Source: Chloroflexota bacterium (GTDB lineage: Bacteria; Chloroflexota; Chloroflexia; Thermomicrobiales; UBA6265). Taken from it: a stretch of 9,122 nucleotides of DNA. Position numbers and translations under genes: made by a program. The stretch lies in the NCBI GenBank assembly GCA_023392645.1, contig JAEVYR010000210.1:1-9122 (forward strand), given 5' to 3'. The notes under the pieces are model-generated. The model made no database searches, had not been told where the DNA came from, and worked only from the letters and a program-made list of their open reading frames with translations. Shown here piece by piece: positions 1 through 4,920 of the stretch. The number at the start of each line of letters is the position of its first letter. Position 1 is the stretch's first letter.

Positions 1-878
1 TCGATATCGCCCACGAACGGCATGTGATCGATGCCGGGAACCTCGACGTACCGGGCGCCGGGTATGTTCGCCGCGATGTAGCGGGCGCCCTGCACCGGAC
101 ACAGGGGATCATCGGTCCGGTGCACGACCAGGGTCGGCACCCGGATCGTCGGCAGGACGTGCCGGATATCGATCTCGGTGTTCATCTTCGTCAGTGCCAG
201 CGCGGCGCCGGGGCTCGCGCTGCGTCGCAGGTATCCCGCCCACCATTGGCGAAACGGCTCGTCGTTCGTCATGGAGGCGGCAAGCAGATCGAGCACCGTG
301 GGGCCACCCCACTCCTCCACGAAGGTATCGTAGAACGCCTGGCGCTCCTCCATGCTGGGTCCCCACGGATAATCCGTGCTGCGGATCCGCTTGGCGTAGG
401 CGCCGTACATGACGAGCGCGCGGGTGCGCTCCGGATACGTCGCGGCGAAGAGCGCGCACATCGCGCTCCCCTCGGTGCTGCCGAACAACGCCGCCTGCTC
501 CGAGCCGACCGCGGTCATCACGGCCTGGAGGTCCTCGATGCGCTCCTCGAAGGTGGGGATCGTGGCGACGCGGTCGGAGAGGCCGATGCCGCGCTTGTCG
601 AACACGATCAAGCGAGAGAATGAGGCCAGCCGTCGCAGGAAGCGGGCGTATCCCGGCTCGTGCCAGTTCTCCTCGACGTTGGTGATCCAACTGGGGATGT
701 GAACGAGGTCGAGCGGGCCGTCGCCGATCACCTGGTAGGCGATGCTGATGCCGCCGGCGCGGGCGTAGCGAGTCTCCGGCAGTCGCGGTTCGTCAGGCGG
801 CGCATGCCACCCACCCGCTCCCCGGGAGGATGGGAACGCCAGCGCGTCGTATCGCTGGTACCGGGCCGGTCCGGTCAT
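1..878 (-). CDS. Alpha/beta-hydrolase-domain protein, probably sensor part of a cyclase or LuxR fusion (partial, 3' end cut)
   Basis: The frame is open from an ATG at 878 to the window edge (292 codons) and lacks its C-terminus. GGAG lies 6 nt before the ATG. After a ~35-residue lead comes an alpha/beta-hydrolase fold: strand-rich start (YARAGGISIAYQVIGDGP), oxyanion region (VFDKRGIGLSDR), nucleophile elbow LFGSTEGS, FAATYPER helix, acid segment VHRTDDP (Asp257) and PGIDHMPFVGD with His285. In relatives I know, this order with the closing DHxPxVGD motif is followed by a class III adenylate/guanylate cyclase or LuxR domain, which would lie just outside the window. The elbow is G-S-T-E-G, so the position that should be the catalytic Ser holds Thr135; Asp and His are kept. 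It may bind a ligand rather than hydrolyse it. The hydrolase fold is seen directly; the fusion is inferred. Confidence 0.85.
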   Translation of the reverse strand, partial: MTGPARYQRYDALAFPSSRGAGGWHAPPDEPRLPETRYARAGGISIAYQVIGDGPLDLVHIPSWITNVEENWHEPGYARFLRRLASFSRLIVFDKRGIGLSDRVATIPTFEERIEDLQAVMTAVGSEQAALFGSTEGSAMCALFAATYPERTRALVMYGAYAKRIRSTDYPWGPSMEERQAFYDTFVEEWGGPTVLDLLAASMTNDEPFRQWWAGYLRRSASPGAALALTKMNTEIDIRHVLPTIRVPTLVVHRTDDPLCPVQGARYIAANIPGARYVEVPGIDHMPFVGDI

Positions 879-908
879 CTCACGCTCCGCGATTCGATCA
901 CCGTCGTC

Positions 909-937
909 GTTATGGACCCGATGCGAACTTATGGTAA
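909..937 (-). promoter_or_regulatory. Candidate sigma-70-type promoter for the hydrolase-domain gene
   Basis: Read on the minus strand, TTACCA (932-937) and CATAAC (909-914) are separated by exactly 17 bases; each matches four of six consensus positions. The predicted start would leave a leader of about 25 nt before the ATG at 878. This is a short, relatively AT-rich patch in GC-rich DNA between two divergent genes. Confidence 0.35.
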
Positions 938-1033
938 CACTTGATTCGAGCCGGATCGTGTGTCTCACGCCGGCCCCGCCGGCGCGTTCTCTCGGCTGGG
1001 AATCGCGCGCTGGAGCGGCATGCCTGGCACCAC

Positions 1034-1038
1034 GGAGG
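1034..1038 (+). promoter_or_regulatory. Ribosome binding site that sets the LLM oxidoreductase start
   Basis: GGAGG sits 5 nt before the GTG at 1044. The encoded protein then begins VKYGF, as expected for the first beta strand of LLM-class enzymes. Upstream in-frame options (GTG 960, ATG 1020) would add residues that fit no family feature, although ATG 1020 also has a GGAG 4 nt upstream. Confidence 0.65.
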
Positions 1039-1043
1039 TGTAC

Positions 1044-1865
1044 GTGAAGTACGGATTCATCGCCACGCAGGGAACCATCGAGGAAACGCTTGAGCTCGCC
1101 CGGATGGTCGAAGCCAACGGCTGGGACGGGTTTTTCACGTGGGACGGCATCTCGGTCGGGCCGATGCCGACGTGGGACCCGTGGGTCGTGATGGGCGCGG
1201 TCGCGATGCAGACCGAGCGCGTCACCCTCGGCGCGATCGTGCATCCCCTCTCGCGAAGGCGGCCGTGGAAGGTCGCGCGGGAGGCGCTGACGGTCGACCA
1301 CCTCTCCAACGGACGGCTGGTGATTCCGGTGGCGCTCGGCGCGATCGACGACCGTGGCTTCAGCGGCGTCCACCCCGAGGTGACCGACCGCAGGCAGCGC
1401 GCCGAGCGGCTCGACGAGACGCTGGAGATTCTCAAGCTGGCGTGGCAGGGCGAGCCGTTCTCGTTCGAGGGGCCGCATTACCGGGTCGGGGACATGGTCT
1501 TCCAGCCGCGGCCGGTCAACGGCGACATCCCGATCTGGGTGGGCGGCGCGTGGCCGAGCGAGCGGTCGATGGGCCGGGCAGCCCGGTACGAGGGCATCCT
1601 GCCGAGCCTGGCCGGCTCGTTCGAGCAGCTCAGTCCGGAGCAGGTCGCCGAGGTCGCGGCGTGGGTCGCGGAGCGACGACAGGCAGACGGACCGTTCGAG
1701 ATCGTGCTGGAGGGCACGACGCCGGGCGATGACCCGGACACCACCCGCGCCAGACTCCAACCGCTCGCCGAGGCCGGCGCGACGTGGTGGATCGAGTCGA
1801 TGTGGGGCGACTACACCCTCGACGACCTCAAGCGTCGCATCGAGCAGGGCCCGCCGGCGGTGTAG
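1044..1865 (+). CDS. LLM-class F420/flavin-dependent oxidoreductase
   Basis: A 273-residue protein of the bacterial luciferase-like monooxygenase superfamily, a TIM barrel that uses reduced flavin or coenzyme F420. Family signs in order: strand 1 KYGF and the helix ELARMVEANGWDGFFTWD (residues ~17-34); PTWDPWVVMGAVAMQTERVT (~42-61) followed by LGAIVHPL; the segment WKVAREALTVDHLSNGRL (~75-92), matching the usual A-R-E-x-x-T-L-D-x-L-S-x-G-R signature; RAERLDETLEILKLAWQGEP (~119-138); FQPRPV and PIWVGG (~153-168), the late barrel strand. The length fits F420-type members (270-300 aa). The substrate cannot be told from the sequence. GTG 1044 was chosen for its Shine-Dalgarno and family N-terminus; ATG 1020 or GTG 960 are longer alternatives. 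It is transcribed divergently from the hydrolase-domain gene and followed by a hairpin terminator, so it is probably a single-gene unit. Confidence 0.88.
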   Translation: MKYGFIATQGTIEETLELARMVEANGWDGFFTWDGISVGPMPTWDPWVVMGAVAMQTERVTLGAIVHPLSRRRPWKVAREALTVDHLSNGRLVIPVALGAIDDRGFSGVHPEVTDRRQRAERLDETLEILKLAWQGEPFSFEGPHYRVGDMVFQPRPVNGDIPIWVGGAWPSERSMGRAARYEGILPSLAGSFEQLSPEQVAEVAAWVAERRQADGPFEIVLEGTTPGDDPDTTRARLQPLAEAGATWWIESMWGDYTLDDLKRRIEQGPPAV

Positions 1866-1892
1866 CAAGCACCGTGATCGACATCTGTCCGT

Positions 1893-1918
1893 AGCCCCGC
1901 GCCGAGGTGCGCGGGGTT
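1893..1918 (+). terminator. GC-rich hairpin after the LLM gene
   Basis: CCCCGCGC (1895-1902) and GCGCGGGG (1909-1916) form a perfect 8-bp stem around a 6-nt loop. Flanking A-T and G-T pairs can extend it by two. It begins 28 nt after the LLM stop. Only two Ts follow, so it is a weak-tailed terminator as is common in high-GC genomes; it also shields the mazEF promoter. Confidence 0.6.
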
Positions 1919-1986
1919 CGGCGTCGAACGCGTCATGCGGCCATCAAAAAGGGGTGCCGAAGCTCGGCGCAGCAAATTGCGCGTGC

Positions 1987-2011
1987 TATGATGCATGCAG
2001 TGTTGCATGCA
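1987..2011 (+). promoter_or_regulatory. mazEF promoter -10 box and candidate MazE operator
   Basis: TATGAT at 1987-1992 is a good -10 hexamer; no convincing -35 lies 16-18 nt upstream. Overlapping and following it are two identical self-palindromic octamers, TGCATGCA at 1992-1999 and 2004-2011, 12 bp centre to centre. They lie between the -10 and the Shine-Dalgarno. Ribbon-helix-helix antitoxins normally bind such short palindromic boxes in tandem and repress their own operon, so this is the expected site for MazE or MazEF autoregulation. The repeats are directly visible; the binding role is inferred. Confidence 0.55.
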
Positions 2012-2032
2012 CGGCAGTTGAGGAGGTTCGGC

Positions 2033-2308
2033 ATGGCCACGACCAGCATCCGCATCGAGCGCACCACCCATGAGCGACTCAAGCAAGTCGCCGAGAAGGA
2101 ACATGCCTCCCTCGGCGGAGTCATCGACGAGTTGCTTGACCGATATGAGCAGGAAGAGTTCCGCCGTGCAGTACACGAAGGCTTCCGCGGGCTGCGAGAA
2201 GATCCGGCAGAGTGGGAGGCATACAAGAGGATGATCGCGCCTTGGGAAGCAACGCTTCTCGACGGCCTGGAGGATGAGCCCGCAGCCGATGTCGAAGCCG
2301 ATGAGTAG
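2033..2308 (+). CDS. mazE: MazE-type ribbon-helix-helix antitoxin
   Basis: A 91-residue protein starting at ATG 2033, with a perfect AGGAGG at 2021-2026, 6 nt upstream. Residues 3-9 (TTSIRIE) form the DNA-binding ribbon strand, 11-23 helix 1 and 25-39 helix 2 (ASLGGVIDELLDRY) of a ribbon-helix-helix fold. The acidic tail contains W61, W71 and a DGLEDE stretch, typical of the actinobacterial MazE tail that fills the MazF RNA groove. Its stop lies inside the start of the downstream toxin gene, giving translational coupling and antitoxin-first order. It should neutralise MazF at the protein level and repress its own promoter through the TGCATGCA pair. An in-frame ATG at 1907 would give 133 residues, but those codons cover the promoter and terminator. 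Confidence 0.85.
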   Translation: MATTSIRIERTTHERLKQVAEKEHASLGGVIDELLDRYEQEEFRRAVHEGFRGLREDPAEWEAYKRMIAPWEATLLDGLEDEPAADVEADE

Positions 2309-2675
2309 CGCTCCGACAAAGATGCCACGTGCGGGGGAGGTCTGGTACGCATACCTCGACCCGATCCTCGGGCATGAACAGGGCGGTAACCGTCCGGTCG
2401 TAGTTGTGTCGGCCAACTGGTTCAACAACGCCACCGGCAGCAAGCTGGTTGTGGTCGTTCCCTTGACGACCACAGACAAACCATACCCGACGCATGTGCT
2501 CGTTACTGCCAGCGAGGCCCAGCTCGGTGTGGATTCATGGGCTATGTGTGAGCAGGTACGCGCGGTGAGCTTCGAACGATTCAAGAAGCTTCGTGGAACT
2601 CTGTCAGATCAGACGCTGTCCACACTTCGGACCATGGTGACTCGCATCCTGCACAACAGCTTTTCCAACTCCTGA
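2301..2675 (+). CDS. mazF: MazF/PemK-family endoribonuclease toxin
   Basis: A 124-residue protein with the full MazF/PemK barrel: GEVWYAYLDPILGHEQ (12-27), GNRPVVVVS (29-37) with Arg31 at the usual catalytic arginine position, VVVVPLTTT (50-58) with the conserved catalytic Thr region, and MCEQVRAVSFERF (82-94), the late MazF signature. Family members are ribosome-independent or ribosome-associated RNases that cut mRNA or rRNA at short motifs. The sequence recognised cannot be predicted. ATG 2301 overlaps mazE by 8 bp. ATG 2289, 2274 and 2322 are other in-frame starts and none has a clear Shine-Dalgarno, as expected for coupled translation. The last 67 bp overlap, tail to tail, the 3' end of the opposite-strand nucleotidyltransferase gene, so the two transcripts must be partly antisense. 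It appears intact and toxic unless paired. Confidence 0.87.
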   Translation: MSSAPTKMPRAGEVWYAYLDPILGHEQGGNRPVVVVSANWFNNATGSKLVVVVPLTTTDKPYPTHVLVTASEAQLGVDSWAMCEQVRAVSFERFKKLRGTLSDQTLSTLRTMVTRILHNSFSNS

Positions 2676-2983
2676 TCCTGTCGTTCAAACAGGGCCACCG
2701 CTGTCCGCTCCAGCTCCGTGCGGAACTCCTCGGATCTCACGGAAGCATCGGAGACGACGTCGACGTTGTCTCCGAACAACCGATCGAGTCCAGCAAGAAA
2801 CCCAATGAATCTCCGTCCCACCCGGTCGTCGTAATCGCCAATGTCGACAAGGAAATCCAGGTCACTGCTGCCCTCGCTCCAGGTTCCCTTCGCCGCCGAG
2901 CCGAACAACGCGAGCCGACGCACGCTGTACTTCTCGCACAGCGCCTCAATCTCCGCCTGCCTGCTGGCCAGGACGTCGATCAT
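2609..2983 (-). CDS. Minimal nucleotidyltransferase (MNT/MntA-like antitoxin domain protein)
   Basis: A 124-residue protein with the compact DNA polymerase-beta-like fold of MNT proteins. LALFGSAAKGTW (24-35) carries the Gly28-Ser29 pair, SDLDFLVDIG (40-49) the metal-binding Asp41 and Asp43, and NVDVVS (73-78) the likely third acidic residue Asp75. The catalytic set is complete. In the known MntA-HepT systems such proteins transfer AMP to a HEPN RNase toxin and silence it. No HEPN gene is in view on either side, so this copy is orphaned or serves another partner. The start at 2983 is fixed by GGAGGT 7 nt upstream; the ATG at 3001 lacks a binding site. It converges on mazF with a 67-bp overlap, which places the MNT C-terminal codons antisense to mazF. 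Confidence 0.85.
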   Translation of the reverse strand: MIDVLASRQAEIEALCEKYSVRRLALFGSAAKGTWSEGSSDLDFLVDIGDYDDRVGRRFIGFLAGLDRLFGDNVDVVSDASVRSEEFRTELERTAVALFERQDQELEKLLCRMRVTMVRSVDSV

Positions 2984-2990
2984 GCCGCTC

Positions 2991-2996
2991 ACCTCC
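2991..2996 (-). promoter_or_regulatory. Ribosome binding site that sets the MNT start
   Basis: On the minus strand GGAGGT (followed by GA, giving GGAGGTGA) precedes the ATG at 2983. It lies inside the six codons that the longer ATG at 3001 would add, which argues for the shorter protein. Confidence 0.6.
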
Positions 2997-3020
2997 AGCA
3001 TACCGACTCGCGAAACAGAA

Positions 3021-3142
3021 CCGCTACCCTCTGACCGCTTCTTCCGTTACCGGAATCAGAGACGCCTCGCACATTGCGGCGTGCGATGATCGACGGACCG
3101 GACGGGGAAGCGTGGCCCAGGGTGAGCGTCCTGAACGACTCG
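3021..3142. repeat. Dispersed repeat, copy A
   Basis: This stretch matches 4196-4317 (copy B) without a gap at a constant offset of 1,175 bp; by eye roughly three quarters of the bases agree. The core AGAGACGCCTCGC at 3058-3070 and GCGTGCGATGATCGA at 3080-3094 are identical. ACGCC (3062-3066) and GGCGT (3078-3082) form a stem conserved in both copies, while the loop between them is the most divergent part. A perfect inverted repeat, TTCCG/CGGAA with a 4-nt spacer (3042-3055), is present in this copy only. Copy A stands between the MNT gene and the decayed MazF/MNT pair, and its right end meets the point where the MazF relic begins. Confidence 0.65.
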
Positions 3143-3233
3143 TCTGGAACGATTCCGGACGCGCATCGGCCAGGTTGATCTGGCGACTGTCGAGCACATT
3201 CGCATCATCGTGCGACAGCCTATGACCGACTGA
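3138..3233 (+). pseudogene. Relic of a second MazF C-terminus
   Basis: A short frame, open from a stop at 3132 to TGA at 3231-3233, encodes LERFRTRIGQVDLATVEH and onward to MTD. It aligns gaplessly with the intact MazF segment beginning FERFKKLRGTLSDQTLSTL: ERF, the Gly, the Thr and later Arg and Val agree, with conservative changes between. It also resembles the general MazF/PemK ending R-[IL]-G-x-[LV]-[DS]. The barrel part with the catalytic Arg and Thr is gone; upstream DNA is the repeat. It ends tail to tail with the MNT relic, overlapping by 14 bp, as the intact pair does. The match is short, so confidence is moderate. Confidence 0.55.
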
Positions 3234-3386
3234 TTTTCGAATCGACGCACAGCGATACAGCTATCCGTTGCAGCTCCGCGCGAGCGTCCTCGAACCTGGC
3301 AGCCGCTCGGAGACGACGTCCAGGATGTCTCCAAACGGCGGTTCGAGCCCGGCGGGGAACCAGATAGGTCGCCTCCCACAGCGATC
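3220..3386 (-). pseudogene. Frameshifted relic of a second MNT nucleotidyltransferase C-terminus
   Basis: From 3386 the minus strand reads DRCGRRPIWFPAGL, then EPPFGDILDVVS. The intact MNT has DRVGRRFIGFLAGL, then DRLFGDNVDVVS; 17 of 26 residues agree. This frame meets a stop soon after. Around 3305-3325 the similarity moves to another frame, which continues RFEDARAELQRIAVSLC against EEFRTELERTAVALF of the intact gene and stops at 3220. The N-terminal half with the G-S and D-x-D active site is absent; only ~45 bp separate the relic from the LysE-family stop. A frameshift plus loss of the catalytic half make it non-functional. It is diverged from the intact gene, so it is an old paralogue, not a recent duplicate. 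Confidence 0.72.
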
Positions 3387-3432
3387 TCTTTGGGTGCATC
3401 AGCATCGCGCATAGCGGCGCACACCGCTCCCG

Positions 3433-4056
3433 TCAGACAGCGGTGCTGATGGCGATGCCCAACCCCATCGCGGCGTAGATACCACCCGTGACCCAGCGGG
3501 TCGCGCTGGCGATGCTCTGGTCGTTCCGCACGCGGTCGCCAATCACGCCGCCGAGTAGCGCGTAGCCTCCCTCGACCATGAGACCGAGCAGCACGAACAC
3601 CAGCGCCAGAACCGCGAACTGCGCGGTGAGGTTGCCCCGCGCCGGATCGACAAATGCCGGCAGCATCGCAGCATGCATCAGGGTCGATTGCGGGTTGAGG
3701 AAGGTGATGAGCACGCCTTGTCCGTACGTTGCCCCGAATGTTCGCGCCGGGACGAGATCGATCCCACGCGATCGCGCCCGCATGACCCTGGCCCCGATCG
3801 TCACCAGGCATATGGCGCCTGCGTACCGGACGAAGTCGAACACCAGCGGCGACCCCGGCACGACCGCGCGAGTGCCTCCAGCAAAGATCGCCATGAGCAC
3901 CAGATGGGCGCTCTGGACCCCGAGCACCGACACGAGCCCCGCTCGGCAGCCGCCATCCAGGCCGCGCATCAGGATGTACACCGCGATCGGACCGGGAACG
4001 ATGAACAGCATCGCGACGAATGCACCGAAGCTGGCGATTGTCGTTGTGTCCTGCAT
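3433..4056 (-). CDS. LysE/RhtB-family amino-acid exporter
   Basis: A 207-residue, very hydrophobic inner-membrane protein with about six helices, the usual size for LysE/RhtB transporters that export amino acids or derivatives such as lysine, homoserine or threonine by proton antiport. Family signs: VPGPIAVYI (20-28) with the PGP motif at the end of helix 1, TFLNPQSTLMHAAMLPAFVDP (about 118-138) matching the NPK-x-x-F...FVDP signature, and hydrophobic segments near 74-92, 145-170 and the C-terminus. Asn-Pro is kept; the usual Lys is Gln123. Substrate is unknown. ATG 4056 was chosen for length; GAGGAG lies 11 nt upstream. ATG 4086 adds ten basic residues unlike the family. It lies between the two repeat copies with its 3' end next to the MNT relic, and is divergent from the sigma-factor gene. 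Confidence 0.85.
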   Translation of the reverse strand: MQDTTTIASFGAFVAMLFIVPGPIAVYILMRGLDGGCRAGLVSVLGVQSAHLVLMAIFAGGTRAVVPGSPLVFDFVRYAGAICLVTIGARVMRARSRGIDLVPARTFGATYGQGVLITFLNPQSTLMHAAMLPAFVDPARGNLTAQFAVLALVFVLLGLMVEGGYALLGGVIGDRVRNDQSIASATRWVTGGIYAAMGLGIAISTAV

Positions 4057-4117
4057 GCCTCGTTGCACTCCTCGGGGTCGCTGCATACGTTCGACTCTTC
4101 GATTCAAAATAGGGAGT

Positions 4118-4142
4118 GGAACCGTCCGAGGTAAGCGGTCAA
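4118..4142 (+). promoter_or_regulatory. Weak candidate ECF-type promoter upstream of the sigma gene
   Basis: GGAACC at 4118-4123 resembles the GGAAC -35 element read by many ECF sigma factors, and GGTC at 4137-4140 followed by AAATA could act as the -10. The spacing is slightly short. If real, the transcript would have a leader of over 100 nt containing repeat copy B. This is only a pattern match. Confidence 0.2.
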
Positions 4143-4195
4143 ATACCCCATTTCGCCATCCCGTGGACATCCGCTTTTTTGACTACGCAATCGAC

Positions 4196-4317
4196 CCGCG
4201 ACCCCCTTACCGCCTTCCTCGTTACCGGAGTCAGAGACGCCTCGCGATGAGGGGCGTGCGATGATCGATGGACAGGACGGAGGAGCGAGAGCCAGGGTGG
4301 CCGTGTTGAGCGATGCC
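4196..4317. repeat. Dispersed repeat, copy B, running into the sigma-factor gene
   Basis: Gapless partner of copy A (offset 1,175 bp). The stem ACGCC (4237-4241) / GGCGT (4253-4257) is kept and the loop differs at most positions. The identical block GCGTGCGATGATCGA (4255-4269) includes the ATG used as sigma-factor start. In the part downstream of that ATG the mismatches fall about equally on the three codon phases, so the similarity is not kept by protein coding on either strand. The variable loop here supplies a GAGGGG that could serve as Shine-Dalgarno; copy A has none. Confidence 0.65.
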
Positions 4318-4920
4318 TTGACATTCCCCATCACCAGCGCCGGCGACCGTGATGGGACGCCGGAACCGCCCGGCGACGTCGAGCTGGCGTGGATCGCGGC
4401 CGCGCGGGACGATCCCCGCGCCTTCGCCCCGCTCTACGACCGCTACGCCGTGCCGATCTACCGCTTTTGCTTCCGCAAGGTCGGCGATCCCGATGTCGCC
4501 AACGACCTCACCGCGCAGATCTTCGTCCGCGCGCTGGAACGGCTCGACCGGTACCAGCAAAGGCCGGGCGCGACGTTTCGCTCCTGGCTCTTCGCGATCG
4601 CCCGCAACACGATCACCGACCGCTGGCGGCGGCACCGGCCGACGACCCCGCTCGACCCCGATCTCCACATCCTCGCCGACGACGATCCCGGACCGGAGGC
4701 GCGTGCCGTCCACGGTGACGAGCTCGACCGGCTGCTGGCGGTGCTCAACCAACTCCCCGACAGCCATCGCGACATCATCGAGCTGCGCCTGGCCGGGCTG
4801 ACGACGAACGAGGTGGCCGACGCGCTCGGCCTGACGCAATCCGCCGTCAAATCGGCCCAATCCCGCGCCTACAAGCGCCTGCGCGACCTGCTTGCCCCGC
4901 CCGAAGGAGCCACCCCATGA
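4261..4920 (+). CDS. ECF-like sigma-70 family RNA polymerase sigma factor
   Basis: A 219-residue two-domain sigma factor. Region 2 (about 55-125) is FAPLYDRYAVPIYRFCFRKV, DVANDLTAQIFVRALERL with the D-A-x-D-L-T-Q-like core, then FRSWLFAIARNTITDRWRRH, the -10 recognition helix. A ~30-residue acidic/proline linker follows. Region 4 (about 155-210) is a helix-turn-helix for the -35 element: LNQLPDSHRDIIELRLAGL and TTNEVADALGLTQSAVKSAQ ending SRAYKRLRDLL. No region 1.2 or 3 is seen. It directs RNA polymerase to a small regulon, unknown here. ATG 4261 has GAGGGG 6 nt upstream but lies within a dispersed repeat; GTG 4297 or 4303 would give a slightly shorter protein with the same domains. Its stop overlaps the next start (ATGA), so sigma factor and membrane partner are made together. 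Confidence 0.88.
   Translation: MIDGQDGGARARVAVLSDALTFPITSAGDRDGTPEPPGDVELAWIAAARDDPRAFAPLYDRYAVPIYRFCFRKVGDPDVANDLTAQIFVRALERLDRYQQRPGATFRSWLFAIARNTITDRWRRHRPTTPLDPDLHILADDDPGPEARAVHGDELDRLLAVLNQLPDSHRDIIELRLAGLTTNEVADALGLTQSAVKSAQSRAYKRLRDLLAPPEGATP

Noticed and set aside
3086..3177. 30-codon frame from the ATG in repeat copy A resembling the first residues of the sigma factor
   Set aside because: The likeness stops with the repeat, there is no ribosome binding site, the frame ends quickly, and substitutions show no codon-phase bias.
2984..3432. Hidden HEPN toxin gene as partner of the MNT
   Set aside because: I found no HEPN R-x4-6-H motif or helical frame on either strand here; the stretch is explained by the repeat and the MazF/MNT relics.
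3056..3811. 251-codon minus-strand frame and its plus-strand counterpart at 3578-4264
   Set aside because: Both run across the LysE-family gene in other frames, are Arg/Pro-rich, and show no domain; the real gene has clear membrane helices and motifs.
3021..4317. Composite transposon or integron cassette explanation for the flanked segment
   Set aside because: No transposase, integrase, terminal inverted repeats or target duplications are visible; the flanking repeats are direct and imperfect.
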